Below are positions 1 to 11,220 of a DNA stretch of 64,000 nucleotides, piece after piece. How positions within the stretch are numbered: the first letter of the stretch is position 1; each line of letters opens with the position of its first letter. Source of the DNA: Siphonodentalium dalli (lineage: Eukaryota; Mollusca; Scaphopoda; Gadilida; Siphonodentaliidae); the NCBI GenBank assembly GCA_032622095.1, contig CP136064.1, forward strand, positions 264,287,863 to 264,351,862, given 5' to 3'. The position numbers and the translations under genes were made by a program. Below the pieces are notes generated by a model. The model saw only the letters and a list, made by a program, of their open reading frames with translations, had not been told where the DNA came from and ran no database searches.

Positions 1-520
1 TAGATCATGCCATGAATCTCTTCTCTGGCTAACGCCCATAGAGATCATATTCCACCAGTACAAAACCTGGGAACTTTTTGACATTTTGACAGGGAACCTT
101 ATATAATCGAAAAAATAACAAAGGGAATATATTTCTTTGTTATTATATCTTTCTTAATAATGTAATTCACTGTAGGTGAAGGTCCCAACTCGAAATATCA
201 CGATTTAAGTGACTTTGTGGGCGATTTTGCTTTGCGTTTCTTACAATTATGGAAATTTTCCTGGGTAATTAATTCAATGTTTATTGCGATATCGGCTCAC
301 AAAAGTCACAGATAAACATGCAATTTCGAGTTGGGTCCTTCACATATAGTGAAGTACGCTATTAAGGAACAGATAATCTCTAAGAAATATATTCCCCATG
401 TTATTTTTTTGACTTTATAAGGTTCCAATGTCAAAATTTCAAAAAGTTCCCAGGTTTTGTACTGGTGGAATATGATCTCTACGGGCGTTAGCCATAGTAG
501 AGATTCGTGGCATGATCTAG
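1..520. repeat. Family H inverted-repeat element, nearly complete
   Basis: The two ends are long inverted copies of each other: the left end reads TAGATCATGCCATGAATCTC and the right end is its reverse complement with few changes. Similarity continues inward for well over 100 bp, including the AACCTGGGAACTTTTTGA block on both sides. The first base of the terminus is probably just outside the window. Related partial copies lie at 13636-13815 and 48433-48730. No transposase frame is visible, so this is a non-autonomous, MITE-like element. Confidence 0.75.
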
Positions 521-594
521 GATGATGCAAAACAGCATGATCTCGAGCGATGTCCCAAGCTGATGTGGACCGAGAAGACTTGGTCTAATGTAGT

Positions 595-840
595 GGTGCT
601 ACTAACATTTGCCTTCGGTATATTTGTATGATGGATTTTTGCGAGATAATTGCACGCTATTTACAGGCAAATTTCGGTAGCATAGCTGCATGTGGAATTG
701 CAGGATCATTACTTCTCACATATATAGATTGGTGTAGAACAGATGTATTTTAAGCATTTTTACGTTCGCGTTATGGTACATTATAGCCTTCTGTTATCGA
801 AATGACTGCACATTTTCGAGTGTATAGACGTACCTTAATT
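595..840 (+). repeat. Family I element, partial copy
   Basis: The stretch shares a series of blocks with the family I copies at 22118-22525 and 47765-48215: an ACATTTGCCTTC block, a GCGAGATAATTGCAC block, a TTACAGGCAAATT block and a final GACGTACC end. The left part of the element is missing. It is non-coding. Confidence 0.55.
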
Positions 841-841
841 G

Positions 842-1171
842 AGGTTGAAGGGGTCACTCTCACCAAACAAGTGCTGTATGGTACACAGGTTTTGGAAATG
901 TGATGAAGGGTACACATGTTTTGAAAAAAAATTCTAAATGATGTTTAGTTTTCGATTATTCCATGATTTATGTTAGAAAATTATTGTATAAGTTTCAATG
1001 AAAATTAAAATGAACTGAAAACAAACCGCTGATGGGCGGGCGCAAGACTTTCAGGGAAACAGTTGAAGTAACTGTATTAGTGCCGATAACAAACCCTGTG
1101 TACCATTCAATACATTGTTAAAACCTGTATACCCTTCGGCACTTTCCAAGATGAGAGTGACCCCTTCAACC
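842..1171. repeat. Family M inverted-repeat element, about 330 bp
   Basis: The ends match as inverted repeats: GGTTGAAGGGGTCACTCTCA on the left and its reverse complement on the right, with weaker similarity further in (TACACAGGTTTT against TATACAGGTTTT). The right half recurs at 36775-36955. It is a non-autonomous element with no open frame of note. Confidence 0.65.
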
Positions 1172-1240
1172 AAATTAAAGTATCATAATCAATGTTTCGG
1201 AGATACTAGCTACCCAAATCAAGTGTACGATATCCTGCAT

Positions 1241-1306
1241 GGGTACTATACCCAACCAGGGTCAGGTACTTATGGGTACTATACCCAACCAGGGTCAGGT
1301 ACGTAT
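1241..1306. repeat. 33-bp tandem duplication
   Basis: Two adjacent copies of a 33-bp unit beginning GGGTACTATACCCAACCAGG differ by only one base. The unit starts with a short palindrome (GGGTACTATACCC). A third, weaker GTCAGGTAC/GTCCAGGAACCTACG echo follows to about 1380. Confidence 0.8.
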
Positions 1307-1420
1307 GCCACTAATGTAATCTCTAAAATGTCGATTCAGACGTTCAGGTCCAGGAACCTACGTCACTAATGTAATCTCTAAACCGTTGCATCAGACAGTC
1401 AGGCACATACGTCACTAATA

Positions 1421-1585
1421 TGTGACCCGCCATATCAAATCCAGTCGGAAGTCGGGATTTTTTGCCAATGCATTCTCTTATATATGCGAGTCGACCATAG
1501 ATCGCCTCGCATATATAAGAGAATGCATTGGCAGAGGGTAAAAAAAAATCCCGACTTCCGACTGGATTTGATATGACGGGTCACA
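1421..1585. repeat. Family B element, minimal single-hairpin form (B0)
   Basis: The ends are the family B inverted repeat (TGTGACCCGCCATATCAAAT and its complement). Between them sits a single 67-bp hairpin of the type described at 9573-9639, starting CCAATGCATTCTC. The second hairpin and the whole spacer of the roughly 450-bp copies are absent, so this looks like a deletion derivative, or conversely the basic form. The right flank does not show a matching TA. Confidence 0.8.
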
Positions 1586-2144
1586 TTTTGCAGCGAGGGT
1601 GAGGTAGGGTGAGGTAGGGTGAGGTAAGGTTAGCTTTTCTGCGATATCTTTATCAAAAATTGATGTATCGAAGTTCTGTTTCTGTCACATCAAGAAATCT
1701 TTTGAGATTGTTACAGTTCGTGTTGTAGCTGTTTTGTACAATAGCTTAATATTTGGGAAAGAAAATTGAAAATGCAGTCATAAATACAACTCATAAGATC
1801 ATTTTATGATGAATGTGCACATTAAAAATATGCAATTATGTATTTTGTGGCAACATCTGTCACCGTTCAATTTACACGAGGATATGATGATTAAATGGTC
1901 GAGGTGTGTTTGATATTCAAAATATGGTGCACAATTTATATTTTCGTTGTAAATTTCAGTTATAAATATGTTAACCCCTTTTAATCATTCCATGTCTTTT
2001 TAACTTTTCCATTATTAAGTAACTATATTAGTTTGATAAGTCACATGGCCATTTGAAACAACATTGAACTGCTTAACTAAGACAGTGGTGGCAAGCTTTA
2101 TATGTTATATTAACCCTTCTCTTTTGACACATAAATTCCAATTA
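1586..2144. other. No gene; short tandem repeats only
   Basis: Nothing coding is recognised. Three copies of a GGTGAGGTAG-type decamer lie near 1598-1630, and a 35-40 bp phrase containing ATTAACCCTTCTCTTTTGAC is duplicated at about 2110-2165. Confidence 0.6.
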
Positions 2145-2345
2145 ACCCTTCTCTTTTGACCCATAAATTCCAAATAATGTGTGTTAGTATGTACAGTTGT
2201 GTGCACTTCTTCAGAACATAACAGTATACTCTATAATTCCACATCAAAACTCTAGATTAAGATTTCGATCATAGCAAGTTACTATCGCCAAGGGATAGGG
2301 TAAACATGTGCCGACCGTGATCGTCCTCTCGTTTGCGGAACTATC
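2145..2345 (+). repeat. Family P dispersed repeat
   Basis: About 180-200 bp here match the reverse complement of 22715-22900. Shared blocks include ACCCATAAATTCCAA, AACAGTATACTCTAT, TATCGCCAAGGGAT, GATCG and CCTCTCGTTT. The family identity is unknown. Confidence 0.65.
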
Positions 2346-2859
2346 CCCCATCTTCGACAGATAATTTTCTTAAAATTCAGAATTTTGTCCGAGCTTGTAT
2401 ATATATTTCTACATGTTCCGGTCAATAAAACTTGGCACAGAGACCCATTTGGACATTTTTTTTTAGTTATTAGTTTTCACAGTCAACCTGAACTGACAAC
2501 ATGCTAGCTATATGTATACGTCACTTAAAAAAGATATGAAATATTTTTCTGTTTAATTTCTTATTTTAAATATATATTTAACTCAATTTAAATCCCTCTT
2601 ATCAAAGGCCGTCTTGCTTTTCATTAGAATAGTTGTTATAGAATGTGATTATTGGACGACAATAAACTGTCTATGGATGGCCTGGCATGATATGTTGTCC
2701 TCTCCGGGTAAAGATAGCGAGATAATCCCAGGCCACAGCTTCCAAAGCGTCTTCTGAAAAATACCTTATCCATCTACTCACTAGCCCGTGTGCACTTCTA
2801 GTCCAGTGACCACATTGACTGGAAGTGGGCGCTTATTCACTACAAGGCTATACTCGAAG
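2346..2859. other. No recognised feature
   Basis: An AT-rich stretch without coding signal or a repeat that I could match elsewhere in the window. Confidence 0.5.
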
Positions 2860-3003
2860 AAAACTTCCCGAAGTCGTGGATTTTTCAGCTGTTTTCAATT
2901 GTTACAGAGAAGTGGGATAAACGCTCTTTATTTTTACCATATCAGGAATATACTAACACAGAACGCTCTTTTTGTTTCATGTGATGTTTTCAAACTTCTA
3001 TGA
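2860..3003 (+). repeat. Family D repeat, partial, with twin AACGCTCTTT motif
   Basis: It carries the order CAGCTGTTTTCAATT, then ATAAACGCTCTTTATT, then CCATATCAGGAATA, then AGAACGCTCTTT. This is the core of family D as seen at 39419-39860 and 36060-36345. The 71-aa frame overlapping it is a by-product of the repeat. Confidence 0.6.
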
Positions 3004-3128
3004 TTTGGATAGGTATTTTGTCATGGTAATGTTCTCATAAGAGTATTTCAGGTACCGTATATATCAGCATATTTTGGTGCCCGCAACAGGAAATAAGAGA
3101 CATCATACTTTCTAAATGTCATATAAAC

Positions 3129-3332
3129 ATCCCAGATTACCTTCAGAAACCACTCAGACACAGCAGATATAGCAACGCTGACACTTATCGTCGAATTCAT
3201 ACTGGGCCAAACTAATTTAGACATTTATTCTTCCCATCAACTGCTATACTCTGGAACCAACTCCCGCCTGATCTGATCAAGCTCTCTGCCCCTGACCAGT
3301 TCAGGAGGAGAGCTTATCAGCTACAACCATGA
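3129..3332 (+). pseudogene. LINE reverse-transcriptase ORF, C-terminal tail (5'-truncated copy)
   Basis: The plus frame from 3129 reads about 67 codons to a TGA at 3330 and contains a segment like FFPSTAILWNQLPPDLI followed by FRRRAYQL. This is the characteristic C-terminal end of the ORF2 protein of CR1/L2/RTE-type LINEs. One in-frame TAA interrupts it upstream of the FFPS motif. The 3' untranslated part follows, including GGGGGTCGACCAGTACC, and ends in an ATAG microsatellite at 3484-3512, a usual way for such LINEs to end. It differs from the long LINE at 18004-21434 and so represents another family. It is a dead 5'-truncated insertion. Confidence 0.8.
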
Positions 3333-3512
3333 ACCTGACAGCAACCTTTGTTTTTTAAAATGCTTTTATCTGTACATATTCTTTTAACTGACAAACTTGT
3401 CACCCTATCACTCTATTCTCCACTAACTTGCACTGACTGCGCCTGGTGATAACATCCATATATGGGGGTCGACCAGTACCAATATATAGATAGATAGATA
3501 GATAGATAGATA
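3333..3512 (+). mobile_element. LINE 3' untranslated end with (ATAG)n tail
   Basis: The sequence after the LINE stop codon runs through a C-rich segment to a GATAGATAGATAGATA tail. The tail marks the right boundary of the truncated LINE insertion. Confidence 0.7.
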
Positions 3513-3686
3513 TACGAGATTGCTCAAATGAACCTGCAAGAGGTCGATAAATACACGAACATACCGGTCTACACATATCTACAGGCCTTATAAAATATTT
3601 GGTCTTAACTTGCCCGAGTCATACCCACATCCCACGCATCTACATATGTATTCTATACGTTTCGCACAGAAAAAGAGAAATTAACA

Positions 3687-4188
3687 TTAAAGGCACGCGA
3701 GGCCTTAGTTGTCGAAAATATTCATATTTGTTCCAATCACCGTAAGCAGAAAAACATTAAAACGCATACAGTTTCGTTCATATATACAATGACCATCGCG
3801 TAAACAGCATGTTATCATAAAGATGTACTATATTTTACCTAAGCAAGAGCCTGATTGTGTTACAGAAGACAACACAATGCTGCTGGCTAATCACACACAC
3901 ATGGCATAAACGCTCTTTATTCGTTCCATATCAGGAATTCACCCACAAAGAACGCTCTTTATGTTTACCATCATAATATAAACAAACACCAGAAAAGTAA
4001 CTTTTTATGCTTTTGTTTACATAACAATGGTCAAAAATATGACAATAACATACTGTTTATGCGATATTTCTCATTTGTATACGTACAAAGTCTATCTACC
4101 TTTTGATGTTCTTTCTGTTTGTGGCGGTTTTTGACGGGTGGATATATTTTCACAGGATACCCACCGCCAAGGCCAACTATGTCTTTAA
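3687..4188 (+). mobile_element. Family C element bounded by TTAA (C1)
   Basis: The element starts TTAAAGGCACGCGAGGCC and ends GGCCAACTATGTCTTTAA, so about 17 bp at the ends form imperfect inverted repeats and both boundaries are TTAA. Close copies lie at 11660-12165 and, inverted, at 38097-38598. A diverged subfamily lies at 28092-28619 and 57121-57355. The interior has the twin AACGCTCTTT motif and a TGGCGGTTTTTGACGGGTGG block. No transposase frame is present. TTAA boundaries fit a piggyBac-like non-autonomous element, but the termini do not begin with CCC, so the superfamily is open. Confidence 0.75.
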
Positions 4189-4632
4189 GTGTCCCTGTGT
4201 GCTTGCTGGATAAATTAACAAATATGCTCTATGCTTAGACGTTTTTATCTAGCAGGCATACGGCGATATCGTAAGTACAAAGTAGTCTACTTTCGTTGCT
4301 TACTTCCGGGTTTTGCAGGCGGGGGGCAATCCGCCGGAAGTACGAGCTTCATAACAAATTTCTTCTTTGGTCAGAACGTGTTTTCCCCCTCCTCCCCATC
4401 TCCTCCTATACCATTTTTGTGTTCTCGATATTGAATCTTAGTCCATTGTTACACGTATATCTCAATGTCATTGTGTGTCATTGTCATTTTGTGAAAATTT
4501 TCAGCTTTAATGTTGCCCACAACTTGTTATATTTTTCATTAAAGCTGACCGTTTTTTATGGTATATGTGTTTATTTGTTTTATAATTGATGTCCATGTGT
4601 GCTTGCTGCATAGAATGCTCTTTTTAAAAACC
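4189..4632. other. No recognised gene
   Basis: Two overlapping plus-strand frames (67 and 97 codons) exist here but show no recognisable domain. The phrase TGTGCTTGCTG occurs twice, near 4196 and 4597, suggesting decayed duplication. Confidence 0.4.
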
Positions 4633-4669
4633 ACATAAGGATTAGACTGACAAGTATACGCTTTTATTA
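4633..4669 (+). repeat. 35-bp direct repeat, left copy
   Basis: The phrase around ATAAGGATTAGACTGACAAG followed by TATACGCT recurs in direct orientation at 6667-6706. The two copies bracket a block of about 2 kb. Confidence 0.8.
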
Positions 4670-5094
4670 GCTCACCTGAGACGAAGTCTCCGGTGGAGCT
4701 ATAGTCACCACTCCTAGTCCGTCGTCCGTCCATCCATCCGTCCGTCCATCCGTCTGTCAACAATTCTTTAAACTTCTTCTCCTCTGGAACCATAAGACCG
4801 AATGGGTTCATATTTAGTGTGGATGTTGCCTAGGTGACTCACATTCAGATTTGTTCAAACGAGGTCACTGGGTCAAATAGTTGCGAAGCCAGGGCCATAA
4901 CTATTTCCCTCCATATTAATTCTTTTAAACATCTCAAATACCATCAGGCCAAATGGGTTCATATTTGGTATGAAGGATCCTTGGGTGACTGGGGTTCAGA
5001 TTTGTTCAAATGAGGTCACTGGGTCAAATGTGGGCGGGGCCAGGGACATAACTCCAAAAAATATTTAATTTTTATTTTATTTAACTCCATGGTC

Positions 5095-5149
<55 letters not shown>

Positions 5150-6180
5150 GCCCCCCCCCCCCCTGGCCCTTTACTCAAGTTCACTGCTTCTGCCACCCTT
5201 GTCCCAAAAATAGTATTTACTCAAATTCTTGACATAGAATCATTAATAAGAAGCATTTACTTTGGCTCTAACTGTATGCGGGGTATGCTTACACATGTCA
5301 AGTGAAATCTAACATTTTTTATAAACATTCCCTGGATATCTGCTAGAGGTAACTAATTCCCAATTACAACAATCTATCATACGTATTCTTCAAATCTTTC
5401 AACAGGACATTTAACTCTCCCACATCCACCACTTCACTAGAACATATTTGGAAAACTTGAAAAGTGTTCTTTGAAAGAACCACCAGCTCTAAATATAGCT
5501 CATATTTAATATTGAGGCTCCTTTGTTGATGTATGATTCAGATTTGATCAATCAGGGTCACCAGGTCAAGTAGGTGCAAGGCCAGCTACATTACTATTTC
5601 TCTCCATAGTAATTCATGATATGTCTTCTATGCAAGAATCAAATGGCCTATTTTGCTTATATTTGGTATGAAATTACCTGGGGTGACATATTTGTGAAAA
5701 TGGGATCACAAAGTCGAATAAGGGCAGAGCCAGAGACATAACTATTTCACCACATAGTAATTCCTAAATATGTTTGCAAGAGCCAAGAACTAGTTGGCTT
5801 ATTTAGCATGGAATGTTCTTGTTTGACTGCAATTCAAATTTTTTTTTAATGGGGTCACCTGGTCAAATAGGGGCAAAGCGAAGGACAGTTTCACTCTTAA
5901 TATGCTTCCTTCACAATGACCATCAGGTCTATTTTACTGATATTTAGTATGAAGGGTTCTTTGGTGTCTGGGACTCAAATTTATTCAGATGGGGTCACCA
6001 TGTTAAATAGGGTGGGACCAGGGACATAACTGTATGTCTCTATAGTAATTCTTAAAATGTCTTCTCAAGAGAGGTTGGACTATTCAGCTTACATATAGTA
6101 TGGAGGATCTTTTAGTGACTGAGAGTCAGATTTGTTAACATGAGGTCAACCTGTTAAGAAATGACGGGGCTATGGGGAGT
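4670..6180. repeat. Decayed tandem block with AGCTCACCTGAG leader and ~150-180 bp units
   Basis: It opens with AGCTCACCTGAGACGAAGTC and a TCCGTCCATCCGTC-rich run, a repeat leader I associate with mollusc genomes. After that, units of very roughly 150-180 bp recur. Each has a TTCAGATTTGTTCAAA block, a GGTCACTGGGTCAAAT block, GCCAGGGACATAACT and a TTCATATTTGGTATGAAGG block. At least six variably decayed units can be followed to about 6180. It is non-coding. Confidence 0.7.
5098..5163. repeat. (AT)n microsatellite joined to a C13 run
   Basis: About 48 bp of alternating AT are followed after a few bases by a run of 13 C at 5151-5163. Confidence 0.95.
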
Positions 6181-6666
6181 TAACATTTTTGTGTCTAATA
6201 CAATCATTGAAATACCAAATTCATAAAAAAATCTACATTGGAACTAACTGACTGATTAATCTGAGATACATGTATGGTGTTTTGGGTCCATGTGTGATTG
6301 GGCTTCAAACATGTCAAAATGGTTTTATAAAAAGGCGCTTGTGAGATTGTAAATTTCCAACAATTGAGAAAGTTTGAGATGTCGGTTGTGATGTTCCAAC
6401 CTAAGACTTGGAAGTCTGGAGCCCGGTCGGGAGGGAACTTGTTGAGCTGGAGGAGGGGGGTGATCAGTAGTGTACAGTTGGTAATTTCAAGGTGGATATT
6501 CACCAATCAACATAAATGAAGCCTCTCTAGCCACATATCCTGTTTAGATCTACTTCTTTTAAAGTGATTATGAAAAGTTCTGACTGTTGTGGTCTCCAGA
6601 GTCCCAGTCTTGTCAGTCTTTGCAGTCTGGTGAGCGACCCCACAGTCATTGGCTGTCTTGTTGTTA
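6181..6666. other. No recognised feature
   Basis: A minus-strand frame of 100 codons lies at 6204-6506, but it shows no known motif and I do not support it as a gene. Confidence 0.4.
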
Positions 6667-6706
6667 CCATATAAGGATTAGACTGACAAGTATACGCTCT
6701 TTATTG
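6667..6706 (+). repeat. 35-bp direct repeat, right copy
   Basis: It matches 4633-4669 (ATAAGGATTAGACTGACAAG core) and continues into a CGCTCTTTATTGTTCC phrase related to families C and D. Confidence 0.8.
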
Positions 6707-8379
6707 TTCCATGCTGTAGAAACAATCGGGGCCCGGCTTTCCTAAAGTATGTTATAAGATCAGATATACTTTATTGACAATTTACAACACCCACTGGGGT
6801 CAGATGATATACATAATGTAACATGTAAGAAACAAGCAATATATCAATGCATATCAAATTATATATGAAATTGGTAGACATATCATACATAATACAAGTA
6901 AGTGTTATATGTTCTCTCTTCAAAGAATTTCCGGACCATGTTACAGACTCTAGTACAAACATCTTTGTTTTCGTTTTTCATGAGAAATGTGAATTTATCG
7001 TCTTCTATCGTGACCTATAATAAAGTCTCCTGTGGCATACATATCAATGTGTATATTTCGGATATATATAGTTCGTATATATAAACAGTTTACGTGTATT
7101 TATCGACTTTTAGGATGCAACACACGATAGCATAATTTCAGGATTCAACCCCCATGTCCGTTTAAAAAAATAACAAACGTGGCGTTAAATCTGTTATTAA
7201 ACAATAAATATTTCTAAATGCACGTACGACCAACATCCTAGGAAAAATCGAAACGCCGTTAAGCACGTGTTTCGTGTACGAGGGATGTACTTTGTCTACC
7301 TCCGCCTCGCACGCATGCGGCTTGTTCCGTATAAATAATCATCGTATTCAGTTTTATACCCCGATATTTTCTCTTCGGTAAAATAAAACAATTATTGGGT
7401 AAATTGATCCCACGGATGCACCTAAGATGAGACATGTTTGTTTTCTGAATGTTTAGCGTCATATTTGATACGGTTGATTAAGCGACACTCGACAATCCAT
7501 GGAATTAGGTTGGCTCGAACTCAAAGAGAATGTCACGGGATATATCGGACTGTAAGTTCATAACGTACGAATTTCTCACGGCTTGTCTTGAGCCCGAAAG
7601 ATACAAACCCATCCGTACACTTCCAGGTACATGCACGTTTACAAAAAGAAAATAACGGAATAGGCGATCTTTGTTTCAATATAAGCACATAAAAAAGAAG
7701 TCCCCCCCCCTCTTGCCCTGTATTTCCTGTGTTATTCATCCGATCGTTTAAAATTTCTAACGAATTGAGAATATGGTAAATGCAGCACATTGCGGTAGTT
7801 AATTATCCCGATTGTTTTCTAACCTTAATTCTTCTGATTGTTGCTTGATTGGAAAATTTGTCATTTTCAAAATTCACACTTTCAACTTTGACTCTCAACG
7901 GATCGCGTGTTGGTGGGTCAACTGGGTGATCAGTGTTTAATGGTTAAGTGTCACCGGCCTTATTCTAGGATAATCTTGAACTTGACCAGTTGTTACTCTG
8001 TGAAAATTTAGGGGCCCGATTTTGAACCACACCCTTATCTGGTTCACTATACATTAACTTGAAAGGACCCCTTCATGTCCCGTATGCAAGACCAAGCAAC
8101 TGTTATCGCTATTATCAATTCGTTCAAAATTTCAAAACAATCGGGTGAATAACATAGGAGATATACTTGGTATTATATGAGGAGGGAACTTACATTACTT
8201 CAGTTCTTTATATATAGGCCTATATCCCTTCTTCGGAAACACATTATGTGCATGTGTATGCAGTGTTATCTTTCGATCCAGATACGGTTTATTCTCATCG
8301 TCAAGATTAGACAATACAGTTGGATATACATATATATAGATGTACAATATATGTCATTACATGATAGCGATGATTAGAA
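6707..8379. other. Long stretch without a supported feature
   Basis: Several frames of 60-85 codons occur on both strands but none shows a recognisable domain. A C9 run lies at 7702-7710. No repeat here could be matched to another place in the window. Confidence 0.4.
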
Positions 8380-8700
8380 CAAAGGCGACGACGATGATTA
8401 TGAAAACTAACGACGAAGAAGCGACGAAATCGAACGAGGCGACGATGGCAATGCCTATGGTGATGACGATGAGATGATGACTTATGCTGATGTTGATGAT
8501 GGTGGTGGTGATGATGATGATGATGATGATGGTGGTGATGATGATATGATGATTATTATGATTATGGCGATGATGATGCTGATGATGGTGATATCAGATG
8601 ATGGTGACGACGATGATGACGTCGACGACGATGATTATGGCGATGGCGATGGTAATGATGATGATAATTATGATGATGATAATGACGGGCCATCTATTAT
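8380..8700 (+). repeat. GAT/ATG-rich trinucleotide low-complexity tract
   Basis: The tract is dominated by GATGATGAT with GGT, GAC and TAT interruptions. Because the repeat is trinucleotide, it opens an Asp-rich frame (8474-8902) and a Met-rich frame (8598-8780). Neither has features of a real protein outside the tract. Confidence 0.9.
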
Positions 8701-9418
8701 ATATTTTTGGAACTTCTGTCTGTCCGTATGTGTGTATGTGTCTTATAGACTCGAAAACTGCTCGAGCGATCCGATTCTAATTTGGTATTATATATGCATG
8801 TTAATCGGGACTCGGGAGATCGTTGTATATTATGTACATGCATATGTATATATATGTGTGTTCCTTCTCCTTCTATGGTCTATTGTGTACAATCTCTACT
8901 AGCAATATCATGTCATGTTCTATGGATTTAGATTAAGAGATAGAAAGCATAATTAAATACAATGTATAATATAGTGACGTAAAGATAGAAAATAAAAAAT
9001 AGTGTGGTTGATATTCGGTACTTGCACTTGTACTTGCAGTTCTCCAATCGGGATGGTATTAAGCCTCATGCTGACCTAAATATTTCAAAGACCTTCTTAA
9101 TAAACACTGACCTATTTTTAACAGTCTCCCGATTTCGGGATTTAAAAAGAGCGGGGAGACTATGAGCGTTATGCCTCTGGTAGTAGAAGTAAAGGGTTTC
9201 GGGTATTTTATTCTAAATTCGTTAAGTTCCCTACATTTTAGTACCAGTACTGCCGATTTAAAGATTGCATAGTGTGCAAATTCGGTCGGAATAATCCGTA
9301 TTTGTCTAAGCACCTTGTTCTATGGAGAGTTTGTCTTTTCTTCTCCGGAAAGCCATAATATAGTTAACTGCTCTGTTATCATCTGGGGATGCAGCTGAGG
9401 GATGGGTAATTTTCTCTT
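8701..9418. other. No recognised feature
   Basis: AT-rich single-copy-looking sequence. The 84-codon minus frame at 9059-9313 has no known motif. Confidence 0.4.
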
Positions 9419-9816
9419 TTAACCCTTTACCCAACAAACCGGCCAAAACCGGCCAAATAAAGCTTCAACAGCCTAAAATATCTTCGGTCTGTCTCAATAG
9501 AACCATACAAATATGGATATCATTGGAACCGGCTCCTTGACCACATTGTGATAGTTACAGTTATGCCCTGTGCCAATGCATTCTCTTATATATGCGAGTC
9601 GACCATAGGTCGCCTCGCATATATAAGAGAATGCATTGGCCTAAAAAATCTTTTTTTAACACTTTTTACCATTTTTTCTTACATTCTTTAACAATTTTAC
9701 AATTTTTAATGTGTTAAGCCAATGCATTCTCTTATATATGCGAGGCGACCTATGGTCGACTCGCAAATATAAGAGAATGCATTGGCACATGGCCCTTCTG
9801 TTGGGTAAAGGGTTAA
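9419..9816 (+). mobile_element. Family A double-hairpin TTAA element (A1), piggyBac-like MITE
   Basis: The element is bounded by TTAA and has ends TTAACCCTTTACCCAACA and its reverse complement (17-18 bp). Inside the left end a GGCCAAAACCGGCC segment and about 130 bp of unique sequence precede the first 67-bp hairpin (9573-9639). An AT-rich spacer of 79 bp follows, and then a second hairpin (9719-9785) that is the first one inverted. TTAA target duplication and CCC-starting termini are the signature of piggyBac-type DNA transposons. No transposase is encoded. Further copies lie at 12162, 14337, 26417, 42336 and 58017. Confidence 0.85.
9573..9639. repeat. 67-bp hairpin module (reference copy)
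   Basis: The arms are 32 bp (CCAATGCATTCTCTTATATA then TGCGAGTCGACC) with a 3-bp ATA loop, and the only arm mismatch is at arm base 27 (T on the left, complement of G on the right). The mismatch gives the hairpin a direction. In the second hairpin at 9719-9785 the whole unit is inverted, and the same asymmetric base shows it. A CCAAT pentamer at each tip and TATATA inside each arm resemble promoter elements on both strands, although this may be coincidence. Confidence 0.9.
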
Positions 9817-10879
9817 AATGTACCATCTATAATGGCTGAGAATAAAGCGTTACTTACTTACCAGCATTTTTGTATGTATATTTATGTAGTTTACTAGAAA
9901 TTGTGCGGTTAAAGCTTTTCACGTTCAGTAAATGTTGGTTGGTCCAATCACAAATCACGCCAAGCTAATTAAGTTCGTCACGAATACCAATAATCAATGA
10001 ATTATTAAAAACATCACAATATGAACACTAATAACATAATACAAAATAAGAGGCTATCTGGAATCTTGGCCCCTCAACCAAACGGTTCCCATGTGTGTTG
10101 TTGCCTCGTGTGTCTCTGTTCGAATTATATGCACCATTTGATATATAAATTTGATCCTGGCATATCGTAAAGCTGAATTTGTCATGTTCGCATGTTTCCG
10201 TTGACAGGGTCAGAAATCTAGGTCACCAATCCAGTCTAACATACATCGGTTTAGATTTTAAATTCGTTTAAAACATCTAAACGTTTGTCTGGCGGGATAT
10301 AGTATACAGGAGCTGTGGGAATTCACAATGCATTTTCATAAATCAGCAGTCGTTAAAAACTCTTAAATATCCTATATTGGCCCTGTTTGATCCAATGCAA
10401 GTCCAAGCATCCAGAAGGACCTACGGGCTACATAATAGTTCCATTGTTCTAGTTAAATAAATTCACATGGCTACGTGGTGGAGGTGTTAAAAGAACACCC
10501 TTAGACAAACAATAATATCCATGCTCTTTGGAACTTTTGTTTATTCAAATGTCAGATAACATAAAATCTGACATATCATTTGGTCAGGTAATTAATTTTG
10601 GGTATTGTTCTCAAAGCAAGGAGATATAGTATAACTTTGACAATGATTTGCGGAGGGGTGGGACGCGTGAGTATGGTGGAGGGGTGTGGGATGATATTGG
10701 GCAGGGGTTGGTAGAAGGGTGGACTCCCCCGGTCACTTGGAAAGTGTTACACCAGCTCTGGTTCTGTTTGACAGGGTCGTTACATTTTAACAATCTGGAT
10801 ACCTACCATCCAAGGCCCCATTCACACTATCACAGACTAATCAGCTTGGTGGGTCCCGGGAAGATGTTTAAATGAGTCT
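9817..10879. other. No recognised feature
   Basis: No gene or repeat matched elsewhere in the window. Two overlapping frames of 60-75 codons near 10611-10875 are without recognisable motifs. Confidence 0.4.
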
Positions 10880-11220
10880 CAGTAATTTTATTGAAGATTT
10901 TTTTTTTTTTAAGTTAAAATTTATTTATTTGTTTTATATAATATTTTTTTGGGTTAAAATGAGCAAGAAGTTCAATCTAAAAATATCAATATTTCGGATC
11001 AAACCCATATTCTAACTCGATCTGTATTTTGGGCAGAGAAACTCATCCGATCGGATAGAAAATGTTTGAGTTATTGCACCATGCGTAAAGTGTCTACGGA
11101 CGGGCAGGCTGACGCATCGACCGATGGCTCGATGAACGGACGAACGAACGACGAGTGGTCAATCCGGACGTCGACACTATGGTTACCATACTATGGTATG
11201 GGTACACATACAAAAGTCAA
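10880..11220 (+). repeat. Family K dispersed repeat (copy 1)
   Basis: It shares with 23500-23860 the order T/A-rich tract, GATCAAACCCATATTC, GAACTCGATCTGT, GAGTTATTGCACCATG, GTAAAGTGTCTAC, ACGACGAGTGGTCAATCCGG and the palindrome TACCATACTATGGTA. The element identity is unknown. Confidence 0.75.

Noticed and set aside
1598-1630. Telomere-like GGTGAGGTAG repeats
   Set aside because: There are only about three imperfect copies and they do not match TTAGGG or a known telomere motif.
8474-8902. 142-codon Asp-rich frame
   Set aside because: It is created by the GAT trinucleotide tract; outside the tract there is no protein-like sequence or domain.
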